From Paulinella micropora (Eukaryota > Cercozoa > Imbricatea > Euglyphida): a DNA stretch of 50,647 nt. How positions within the stretch are numbered: the stretch's first letter is position 1; the number at the start of each line of letters is the position of its first letter. Positions 36,043 to 47,401 of this stretch are shown in pieces. The stretch lies in contig BJOX01000067.1 of NCBI GenBank assembly GCA_009731375.1, positions 372,685-423,331 of the forward strand, written 5' to 3'. The notes under the pieces were generated by a model. It made no database searches, had not been told where the DNA came from, and was given only the letters and a program-made list of their open reading frames with translations. Position numbers and translations under genes: made by a program.

Positions 36043-36636
36043 ATGACGGAATCAACTAAATTATACAAAACTTGCTATCAACAAGCAATTGCTATTTGGT
36101 ATAAACAAAATGCGCAAGGAAAATTTGTGACGATCCGTAAAGGATCGCCCGAATACTTAGCAGTAACGAAGATAGAAGAGGATATTAAGAGTGGCAAGAT
36201 TAAGTGTCAATTAAAACGAAAAGTAAGAAAATTAAGAAGTAAGAACAATGAACAACCTATGCCCAGCGGGCAACCAGATCAAATGCCAGATGAAGCATTA
36301 AAAAGAAAAATACCAGACATAGAATCGGCAAATACTTCATCTCCTAAACCAAATGCAAAACCTGTTGAGATGTCTCCAGCACCTAAGATTGATCAATCTT
36401 TACCAAAATCTGTTAATCCCACTCCTGTTGCTGTGCCGAAACAAACTACCACAACACCAGCAAGTAAGATAGAAGCAATGGAAGATGCTTCTAAGGAAAC
36501 TCCACCAACTGAAAAGGTTGCTGAAACTAATGGCGTTGATGTAAATCAAGCCATAGCGGATTTAAAGAAAATGAAAGAGGAAAGAATTACGCACAAGAAT
36601 TTACAAATTATGAAAAAAATAATTAATGGTAATTGA
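36043..36636 (+). CDS. basic hypothetical protein, late module
   Basis: 197 aa. Residues 1-65 form a small domain (Y-Q-Q-A-I-A-I-W-Y-K ... G-S-P-E-Y-L-A-V) ending in a Lys/Arg-rich patch. A similar W..G.(S/T)-P-E-Y motif occurs in many proteins of large algal viruses, from memory of the motif only. Residues ~70-165 are Pro/Ser/Thr-rich and probably disordered; the last 30 are helical. Intact frame with an ATAATATATG box just upstream. Could be a DNA-condensing or scaffold protein, but function is not assigned. Confidence 0.65.
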   Translation: MTESTKLYKTCYQQAIAIWYKQNAQGKFVTIRKGSPEYLAVTKIEEDIKSGKIKCQLKRKVRKLRSKNNEQPMPSGQPDQMPDEALKRKIPDIESANTSSPKPNAKPVEMSPAPKIDQSLPKSVNPTPVAVPKQTTTTPASKIEAMEDASKETPPTEKVAETNGVDVNQAIADLKKMKEERITHKNLQIMKKIINGN

Positions 36637-36657
36637 TAAAATAATTATTATTATATA

Positions 36658-37056
36658 ATGATTAAAAACTCAAGTGCTTCAAAACGTTTGCCTATTGACT
36701 TTATTAATAAGATGAATGAAGCAAACCGACCAAAAAGTGATAGGTTTCAACTAAACCAGTTTAAATTATGGAGTAGTCATGGTGCCCCATTAGTTAATCA
36801 ACCATTAACTGAATTTGGCGACCTTGTCCCGCATGAGAAGAGCACTATTCAAAACACATTAACAGACATTTCTGATAACAAAGAAAATGCTGATGTTGTT
36901 GATTCGGACACTGCTGTTAGCAGTTTGGCTTATTTACAGAAAGCGGTTCAGAATGCTGAGGCAAGAGAGTTTCAATTGACTTCACCACAAGACACAAGAC
37001 TTGACAACATACAGAAATCAGTTGATATTATTAAACAATCCGTTTCAGGTGAATAA
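36658..37056 (+). CDS. hypothetical protein before the capsid gene
   Basis: 132 aa, intact. Starts directly at the end of an ATTATATA box (TATATAATG). Mixed composition: Asn/Asp-rich middle and a C-terminal helix (L-D-N-I-Q-K-S-V-D-I-I-K-Q-S-V). No family recognised. Its position between ATPase and capsid genes suggests a minor virion or assembly protein. Confidence 0.65.
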   Translation: MIKNSSASKRLPIDFINKMNEANRPKSDRFQLNQFKLWSSHGAPLVNQPLTEFGDLVPHEKSTIQNTLTDISDNKENADVVDSDTAVSSLAYLQKAVQNAEAREFQLTSPQDTRLDNIQKSVDIIKQSVSGE

Positions 37057-37139
37057 ATAATTATTTTTAATTTCTATTATTATTTTTTAGTATAGTAGCA
37101 TTGCGAATTTTACCATCCCACAAGCACACACAATAAAAA

Positions 37140-38550
37140 ATGGAAGGAAAGGAGATCAAAATTACTGAGGAGTTGATGACCCTCAACAACCTCAGATATG
37201 AGTTGCCAGCAAGTCTGGCGCTCTCTAAACAGGGAAGTATTTTTAAGAAGAACTTCTCTGACCAGCAGAAATACACCAGTGACTCGGGAACTGAAATGAT
37301 TTTCACACTGCAGGCAAGCACTGATTTTGTTTATGGAAAGAATTGCTATTTGTCGTTTGACATTAAAGCAGATGGTGCTGATACTAAAGCACATAATAAT
37401 TGTGCCATTGGTTTTCAGAACACTCCCGCGACTGCTATTTTTGAAAGATTTTTGCTAGAAAGTAAGGATGGTAGCGAACTCGAACGAATTGAAGATGTCA
37501 ATAAAATGGTGCGAAATATTCTCCCGTGGCATTATCCTTTTGATTATCGCAGACAAGCACAGATGGCGGGACAACGAGAACCAGTTGAAGTTAACGCGAA
37601 TGTTACTGATTCATCGGTTACTAACTTCGCACTTAATACTATTAGTGCTACTGCTACTGGTGATTTTTTGAGAGTTTGTATTCCTCTCCATTACTTTTCG
37701 GGAGTGTTTAATGAGGGAACTCTCATTCCTCCCTCTTTGATTAGCGGTATGAGACTTCGTTTGACATTTGCTCCGCCACAGGAAGCATTAACAATTATTG
37801 GAAGTAGTGATGGTGCGGTTCCAAAAAATTTTACCGCGGCTGCTCTCACTTCAAAACCCAGTTGTAATGTTGGAAACCTTCTCTCTTGCTCCTGGTGTCC
37901 AGAGAAATATTTTGGAACAGATGGGAAGCAAGGATGGGCTCCCATACACTTATGAAACATATTACAATCAAAAGGCAAATCCCGGGACAAGTTCTGTTGA
38001 TTTTAATCTTCAAGTGAATAAGGCGGTAGCACGTGCTCAATGCTTGTATATTGTCACTCAAAATGTGCTCTCCGATAGTGCTGAAATTGATAAATTAGGA
38101 ACGGCTCAAATGCCTTACAGACAATATCAATGCAGTATCGGTGATTGGTATGCTCCTCAACAGAAGATGGAAATCGGTGGCACTACTGATTCACTCGCAT
38201 CAGTTCAAAGAGGATGTGCTGAGTTGTATGCTAACAATCTCCAAGCGACTATGGGCATTCGTGATGCTTACATGTCTTCATCTGTTTCTCTTGAAAACTT
38301 TCGTAAGTATTATGCTCTTACAGGCAAAACAGGGCTTACATCTAACTCTGGTTTTGCTACCATTATTCAAACACTCAACCAGTCGCCGCATATTGGAGCG
38401 TCTAATCTAGCAGTTAATAATTCACGAACTGCGGAAGTTGCTATTCGTTATGCGGACAATTATAATGATACAAATAAGGCCATCACTGCTTGGTTGAAAT
38501 ATGTCAAAGTTGCTTCTATCTACCCATCGCGTGCCGTCGTAAAACAATAA
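37140..38550 (+). CDS. major capsid protein (double jelly roll), frameshifted
   Basis: About 470 codons, the usual size for a polinton-like virus major capsid protein. The N-terminal half (37140 to ~37868) has beta-rich segments such as C-Y-L-S-F-D-I-K and L-R-L-T-F-A-P-P. The C-terminal half, in a different frame from about 37868, carries S-K-D-G-L-P-Y-T-Y-E-T and S-S-V-D-F-N-L-Q-V, then ends V-V-K-Q before TAA at 38548-38550. One missing base at about 37868 accounts for the break. Support comes from length, beta-rich composition and location directly after the ATPase block and before the penton-like gene. Structure prediction would settle it. TATAGTAG-like box upstream. Confidence 0.82.
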
Positions 38551-38590
38551 AAAAATTAAAAATTAGAATAATATATTTTATAATACAGCA

Positions 38591-39384
38591 ATGTCATTTA
38601 CGATCTCTAACTTAGAAGACGAAAAGCGCACCCGCAAAAATTTCCTCCTTCGTGTCTCCTCAAGTGATAAAACAGAATCAAAATCCGCTTCTACTCACAA
38701 TGGCCGTTTCGTCGTTGATTTACCGGCAACTGGTCGTAATATTGATATAATCAGTGCTTATGTCGTTAAAAGTATCTCCATTCCAAACGTTTTCCCAAAT
38801 ATACCGAGTTATGCTAACACTCTCACATTGATTAAAACAACGGGATCCGCTACAAAAACGGCAATCGTAACAGAAAATCAATACACCATTGATACATTTA
38901 TTACCGCCCTTCAAACTGCAATTAATTCATTACCCCCAACTCTGTAGTTATAACTTTGAACTCCGTTAATAAATTGAATTTCGCATTCACTGGTGATACT
39001 TATGCTTTTGATTATGATAACAGCACTATTAGCGACAAGATAGGACTGACTGCCGATATTTCGGCGGCGGCGAGTAGCACAATGCAATCTATCGTGAATT
39101 TAATCGGTGAAACGGCCGTTTATGTCCATAGCCGTGCTTTAAATCAGTCTGGTTTAGTTGAAGCAAATGGTAATTTCTCTGTCGTTGGTAAATGCAATTT
39201 AGATAAGCCCTATGGAGTCCAGTGCTACTTTGAATCGTCAAACGATGTTGCAGATTATGTGCCATTTAATACAACAAAAAGTTTAAGGTCTATTGATATT
39301 GTCATTAGAAATGCGCAAGGTGAAGTTTTGGAGGCTCCTTTAAACTTTGAGGTTAGTATTCTCTTAAAGGCGTATCATGCTTAA
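38591..39384 (+). CDS. penton-like minor capsid protein, frameshifted
   Basis: About 264 codons. The N-terminus has a charged leader (E-D-E-K-R-T-R-K-N-F) and then beta strands (Y-V-V-K-S-I-S-I-P-N-V-F-P-N). The frame breaks in the C5 run at about 38934-38938, and the second part (L-N-S-V-N-K-L-N-F-A-F-T ... I-D-I-V-I-R-N) continues to TAA 39382-39384. The N-K-L-N-F strand pattern and the C-terminal I-D-I-V-I-R-N-A-Q-G-E strand are typical of single-jelly-roll penton proteins that follow the major capsid gene in virophages and polinton-like viruses. Assignment rests on that order and pattern. Confidence 0.75.
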
Positions 39385-39409
39385 GAAAAAAATATAATAC
39401 ATAGATATA

Positions 39410-39610
39410 ATGACATTTATACAAAATTTAGATATACTATTCACTCTAATCAAAAACATCAACTTACGACGACGACGACAACATAAAGAACAAATCCCCT
39501 GCGGTGTTAATATTGACCAGTTTTACATATATTTGAAGAAAAATCACGCACGTATAACAGAAAAGTTAATCAAGGATAAGGGTTTTGAATACATAAAAAA
39601 ATGTCAATAG
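39410..39610 (+). CDS. small basic hypothetical protein
   Basis: 66 aa with an R-R-R-R cluster at 20-23 and many Lys. Starts after an ATAGATATAATG box, 26 nt after the penton-like gene. No family recognised; possible DNA-binding peptide. Confidence 0.5.
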   Translation: MTFIQNLDILFTLIKNINLRRRRQHKEQIPCGVNIDQFYIYLKKNHARITEKLIKDKGFEYIKKCQ

Positions 39611-39679
39611 AGATAGAAAAGAAAGTTGATGCTTAACGCAATTTATGCATTATGCATAAATAAAGTATTTTTTTTTTGT

Positions 39680-40909
39680 TTAAATCTGATCTTCAATCCA
39701 GTTTAATGAAGCATAAATACCTGCCGTTCCACCGCTTGTATTTTGTGCGGATACGGTAAATGTTTTACTTGACCCTATCTTGATATTATATTGAGACAAA
39801 TCAATGTATATTGATGAACCACCAGACAACACATATGTAAATATCACGCTTCCGCCCGTTCTTGTAGTTCCTGCCGTATCAACTTCTGCTAACGATGTGT
39901 TTGTATCGTAATTTGAATAAGAAGGTGTTCCTCCTAATGTGGTATTAATAATAATTCTCGCGATACATGTTTTAGTGTCCGAATTGCTGATGCATAAATT
40001 CTCAAAGTAGATTATGTTGTAATTCGTTTTGCTGTTGAATGTGGCGCGGTTTCTAATAGTAAATATGGCATTCTCAGTTGATCCTATACTCTTGACATTA
40101 TCATACGAGTTAGTTATAGCAATAGTCCGATCAATATTCCCCTCAACCGCCAAAAACATACTAGCCGTTTTCATTACAACAGATGCCAGACTTGATGAAT
40201 ACGCCTTCGCATAAATAGCAAACGCCGCCTGATCTAATGATGGAGTAGTAGCAGTGCTCGCGTATTTAATCGCATGAATTACTTCCATTCATCCAGTTCG
40301 CGGGTTTCAATTTTGAATGTAATTTGGCCACTGCCCAGATACTGAACAACGATTTCAAACACATTCAATTTAGTAAAATCATGCGGGAAAGTTTCCAGTA
40401 TTATTACATTTATCAACATTCCACGCATATTGACTAACCACATTTTCTACATTTCCCGCCGTTCTTACGACAGACATTCCCAAGTTTGATTGCCTAAAAC
40501 ATAAATTGTCTGCTGGTGTGCCTATGCCAATATCGCAATTAAAAGTGTCTGCGGCGATAGATGACGGAAACAATGTGGAGAATCTAGCAACTAAGCCCAT
40601 ACCACTTCTATATTTGGCTCTTTCAATAGTCGTAATCTGTGCGGTTGAATTACCTGAGGCCGATGTAGTCAAAACCGCCATTGAATTAGCAGTTGATACC
40701 ACCCCGCCATTTGTTTCCGTTTTGTCAAAAAACCGCGTATTAATACCATATGTAAATACATTTTGTAATACTGGCGACAAAGTGGCCGTTCGCAATTCTC
40801 CGAAGGCGGTTGTTGGTAGTGCGTCTTTTATGCTATCAATAGATAAAGAAGACGACGACGATGTAGTTGATGACGATGGTGTATTTGTGCTTTGACCAAA
40901 CAAATTCAT
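39680..40909 (-). CDS. putative virion-surface/fibre-head protein, frameshifted
   Basis: About 405 codons. Starts M-N-L-F-G-Q-S, a Ser/Thr-rich linker follows (residues 8-25), then a domain with F-G-E-L-R-T-A, S-P-V-L-Q and K-Y-R-S-G-M-G motifs. I associate that domain with surface proteins of algal large DNA viruses and polinton-like viruses. The first frame ends at 40379; the coding signal passes through a second frame (40290-40390) and enters a third near 40285 to finish at 39680. The last ~200 residues are beta-rich and Ser/Thr/Asn-rich, like receptor-binding domains. Divergently transcribed from 40934 across a 24 bp TATA-containing spacer. Confidence 0.68.
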
Positions 40910-40933
40910 TTTAAATTTTATATTATATAAAAC
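40910..40933. promoter_or_regulatory. divergent TATA-type promoter
   Basis: 24 bp between two start codons containing TTTATATTATATAAAA, readable as a TATA box on both strands. It serves the surface-protein gene (-) and the F-box-like gene (+). Confidence 0.55.
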
Positions 40934-41209
40934 ATGTCAATAATAATACGCGAATTGCCGAGTGATATAGTTGGACACATAAGGACATTTGTTTATTCAG
41001 AGATGCCCCAGCCGATTTATGGAGAAGAATTTTGTAATATATGCGGTTTGTCTCGCACATTTCAGTCGCACCCCCCAATTATAGCAGGTAATTTTTATGG
41101 TGTAGATAGTATTGAGTTTTTCACAATCTGCTCTATTAAATGCTTTAGACGAGAGTCTAATATTAGAGCAAGATATGGGGAACCGCCTTTAATTGTTGTT
41201 AAGTATTAA
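40934..41209 (+). CDS. F-box-like / zinc-ribbon small protein
   Basis: 91 aa. The N-terminus R-E-L-P-S-D-I-V-G-H-I resembles the start of an F-box (L-P-x-D-I/L-x-x-x-I). It is followed by C-N-I-C and C-S-I-K-C cysteine pairs that could hold one zinc. The gene at 42539-42757 has the same plan (R-L-P-Y-D-L-Q-E-Y-I, C-D-N-C, C-S-R-K-C), so the two are paralogues. F-box-like viral proteins usually recruit host ubiquitin ligases, but with only the first helix visible this is inference. Its end overlaps the recombinase gene end by 11 nt. Confidence 0.6.
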   Translation: MSIIIRELPSDIVGHIRTFVYSEMPQPIYGEEFCNICGLSRTFQSHPPIIAGNFYGVDSIEFFTICSIKCFRRESNIRARYGEPPLIVVKY

Positions 41210-42502
41210 CCACTTGTTTTTTATTTCTCGTGCTTCTTCTTAATGGCTTTGCTTCCTCTTCTTGTGGCGCTTCTTTTTTCTCTTTGATAAACTTATTGAC
41301 AATAACGGCTCCAATCTTGCTTAATTGTCGTAGTTTGGTATTAGTAATATTCGGGTTATCATTGTAAATCTGCTCAAGCAATTTATACTTATCCTCTCTG
41401 CTAGCGCTTTTTCCTAATGGTTGATATTTGCTTTCTTCGTCTCCGTTTTCGCTTTCAGTTTCATTAGTATTATTTAAATTCAGACATAAATCTATTTTGC
41501 GTCTCAACTCCTCTAATTCTGTTTTAATCCCTTCTGCTTTAATTTCTTCAGGATCGGCCACATTAACCCAACTATAACTAAATGAAGTGAGCATATCGCC
41601 GTGTCCCAACACATAGCTTACCCACGTATTAAAATTCTCTAATTTCGGATTGGCGAAATTACTATACGACAAACTAGCATATAGTTTTCGCAACATACTG
41701 CTTTTCTGCGTGTATTCCGATAGCCAAGGGAAGATTTTGATAATTCTTTTATTTAGTTCATTATTCTTTTGTTTATCAAGCACACCCTCGCTGTTGATGA
41801 TGACTGCTTTTTTCTTTTTGAAATGATTCCGTATTGAATTTACTTGTTCTATTACGAACTGGGAGTAAAAAGGACAACATGCCTCTCAGTCCAATTCTTT
41901 TTTTGTCCTTCCCTCTTTTTTGCTAGGTTATTCACTCGCAACCAACTTGGTTTATCTGATATCAATTCATACGTGTTTTTATCAAATATTTCCACAGGCC
42001 TTGCTCCAATTGCTATCATCAAAGCAAGTAGTTTAAGATAAGGGTCATTACTTAATATCATATCGTTCATTTTAGCCATTACATCGTGGACATCAATCTG
42101 TATTTTTTGTTCATTTTTGGCTTTGACATCTTTCTTATATCCCTCAACGATATCAATCCGCTCGTCTTCATTCAGATTGAAATACTTATCCAGTTTGCTC
42201 ATTTCATATACTTTTTCACTTTGATAAGGCTCTATTGCTTTTTTTCTCACCTCAGAAAGTCTTTGTCTTCTACTATTCAAATTTGGATACACGATAGCAT
42301 ATTTTGGATATATGACTTTTAGTGCCTCAAGCACCTCTTCATCACTCGTTGGCGTGCTAAATAGCGATATAATAGCATTATGAAAGGCGATACTTGGTTT
42401 TAACTCACTATCGTAGAAGTTGGACACGACTTCATAAATTTTACTTTCAGTAGTAGCAACTCTTAACTGCCGAACAAACTTCTTGTCATCTTCGCTCCAC
42501 AT
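41199..42502 (-). CDS. tyrosine recombinase, telomere-resolvase-like, frameshifted
   Basis: About 434 codons in two frames, with one indel near 41855. First catalytic Arg in I-G-A-R-P-V-E-I (codon 41999-42001). Second Arg in S-M-L-R-K-L-Y-A (41688-41690). His in V-L-G-H-G-D (41601-41603). Probable nucleophile Tyr in S-F-S-Y-S-W (41574-41576). Box II is S-x-x-R followed by K-L-Y-A, not the H-x-L-R-H-T-x-A of integrases, and R-P-V-E follows the first Arg. Both features recall protelomerases. About 110 residues follow the Tyr and end in a helix-turn-helix-like stretch (I-T-N-T-K-L-R-Q-L) and a basic tail. Expected role: integration or resolution of the element's ends. The start at 42502 lies behind a TATATA-rich spacer. 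Confidence 0.78.
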
Positions 42503-42538
42503 CTTAGTATATAATAGACAAGTCTATATATTTATATG

Positions 42539-42757
42539 TCAAAAATATTCACTGATACATTTTCTAGAGCAAAAACAATAGTAATTGAAATACCACTTCA
42601 TATTCTGAGCGTATAGTATTGGACTTTCTACAACAGATAAAGTAAGTCTGCAGTTGTCGCATAATTCGTAATCTTCTGTTGGTAAATCGTGATTAAACAA
42701 GAAAGGTTTTATATATTCTTGCAAATCATATGGTAATCGTGCTATAATATCTGGCAT
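42539..42757 (-). CDS. F-box-like / FCS-type zinc small protein
   Basis: 72 aa, intact. The ATG and next codon lie in the right TIR, so its promoter and start are the same sequence as those of the gene at 22248. L-P-Y-D-L-Q-E-Y-I near the start, then C-D-N-C and a C-terminal C-F-C-S-R-K-C-I, which resembles an FCS-type zinc finger. Paralogue of 40934-41209. Confidence 0.65.
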   Translation of the reverse strand: MPDIIARLPYDLQEYIKPFLFNHDLPTEDYELCDNCRLTLSVVESPILYAQNMKWYFNYYCFCSRKCISEYF

Positions 42758-43268
42758 TATGTCTCTTATATATATAATTATATTATTTTAATTATTTTAA
42801 ATAGAAAATCCACCCGTCTTCAAAGACGCGAAAACGCCGTTGTAGCGACTTGGACGGCTGTGAGAGTTATTAAGCAACCGAGAGAGAAAAAATCGTCTTA
42901 GTATTAATAGTGTCCAGGGTGGTTCGCGGCCGATACGCCTGGCAGGCTTTTATATTTTACATCTTGTAATAAAAAGGGAGAGGTACAATTTTTTTCAAAT
43001 TCTTAATAAAAGGTTGGACAACTTGGACAAAATAAAAAATGTGTAATACGAAGAAGAATTATATAATAAATATTGAAACTTAATAACTTAAAAGTGTCCA
43101 ACTTCGTAAGGGTCAAAGGTGGACTGCGGGAGTTGGCCACCAATAGGAGAAGATATTTTCACCCCCCCTGCTCTTATATTCATCTTTTCGTTTGCTATGA
43201 TATCTCTCACGCCCGCTCTTATATTCACTCGTTGAATTATATATTAAGTATTACGAAACATCGTATAT

Positions 43269-43601
43269 ATGCCAATGAGTACCATCATAGAAGAAATAAA
43301 GGCGGTGTTTAACCTCCCTGATCCAAAGAAGCAACGATATAGGGAAAAGTATGTGGAAAACAACAAGGAGAAAATTAAAGAGCATCAAAGGAAATATAGA
43401 GAAGCAAACAAGGATAAGATAAATAAACAACGACGGGAATATTACAAGAAAAATAAGGATAAGATCCAAGAGCAACAAAAGAAATACAGAGAAATTAATA
43501 AAGTAGTATTGGATAAATACAAAGGGGAATATCTCAAACAGATAGAAAAAGAGAAACAAACAGATCCTAATGTTGAATATTTAAAAACCCTTCAATTCTA
43601 A
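43269..43601 (+). CDS. TIR-encoded charged repeat protein (right copy)
   Basis: Identical in sequence to 21408-21740; see that entry for the repeat structure. Having one copy per terminal repeat means gene conversion keeps both the same. Confidence 0.7.
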   Translation: MPMSTIIEEIKAVFNLPDPKKQRYREKYVENNKEKIKEHQRKYREANKDKINKQRREYYKKNKDKIQEQQKKYREINKVVLDKYKGEYLKQIEKEKQTDPNVEYLKTLQF

Positions 43602-43705
43602 AATAATATCGTTATGGCTGAGCCGATGCCACCAATTTTGGTCAAAAAGGAAAAGGATAAAATATTCCAGAATTCTAGAAAATTCTATTTCCGTGAATAT
43701 GTCTG

Positions 43706-43774
43706 TGCGACAAAATTTCACTTTTTTGTCGCAGTGTCGCAGAGGTTGCGACAAAATTTCACTTTTTTGTCGCA
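43706..43774. promoter_or_regulatory. twin hairpin repeats near the right end
   Basis: Mirror of the left pair, at 43706-43733 and 43747-43774, about 80 bp from the outer edge of the right terminal repeat. Confidence 0.6.
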
Positions 43775-43851
43775 GTGTCGCAAAAAATATTTTTCTTTTG
43801 TATGTTTCATGTGTATCCCCCCTACCCCCCCCCCCCCCCCCCCCCCCCCCT

Positions 43852-43861
43852 NNNNNNNNNN
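43852..43861. other. assembly gap (10 N)
   Basis: Placeholder gap between the C homopolymer end of the element and the second copy of the host palindrome region. The adjacency is a scaffolding decision. Confidence 0.99.
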
Positions 43862-46965
<3,104 letters not shown>

Positions 46966-47401
46966 NNNNNNNNNNNNNNNNNNNNNNNNNNNNNNNNNNN
47001 NNNNNNNNNNNNNNNNNNNNNNNNNNNNNNNNNNNNNNNNNNNNNNNNNNNNNNNNNNNNNNNNNNNNNNNNNNNNNNNNNNNNNNNNNNNNNNNNNNNN
47101 NNNNNNNNNNNNNNNNNNNNNNNNNNNNNNNNNNNNNNNNNNNNNNNNNNNNNNNNNNNNNNNNNNNNNNNNNNNNNNNNNNNNNNNNNNNNNNNNNNNN
47201 NNNNNNNNNNNNNNNNNNNNNNNNNNNNNNNNNNNNNNNNNNNNNNNNNNNNNNNNNNNNNNNNNNNNNNNNNNNNNNNNNNNNNNNNNNNNNNNNNNNN
47301 NNNNNNNNNNNNNNNNNNNNNNNNNNNNNNNNNNNNNNNNNNNNNNNNNNNNNNNNNNNNNNNNNNNNNNNNNNNNNNNNNNNNNNNNNNNNNNNNNNNN
47401 N
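46966..47401. other. assembly gap (436 N)
   Basis: Unknown sequence between (TTA)n and a C-rich tract. Confidence 0.99.

Larger units (their letters stand above)
21157..43851. mobile_element. polinton-like virus / virophage-class element
   Basis: About 22.7 kb bounded by ~1.1 kb terminal inverted repeats. It encodes AEP primase-SF3 helicase, FtsK/HerA-type ATPase, major capsid protein, penton-like protein, PLA2-like protein, S74-terminated fibre and a tyrosine recombinase. This gene set is characteristic of polinton-like viruses. The absence of a visible family-B polymerase, retroviral-type integrase or adenoviral-type protease argues against a classical Polinton/Maverick. Many genes are interrupted by single-base frameshifts. 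N runs sit at both ends and at 31964-31973, so integration into host DNA and element continuity are not proven by this scaffold. Confidence 0.9.
42752..43851 (-). repeat. right terminal inverted repeat
   Basis: Mirror of the left repeat, ending outward in a C homopolymer that meets a 10-N gap. The inner edge falls just after the ATG and second codon of the gene at 42539-42757. Confidence 0.95.

Noticed and set aside
21157-43851. Classical Polinton/Maverick transposon
   Set aside because: No family-B polymerase, retroviral-type integrase or cysteine protease is visible; a tyrosine recombinase and primase-helicase are present instead.
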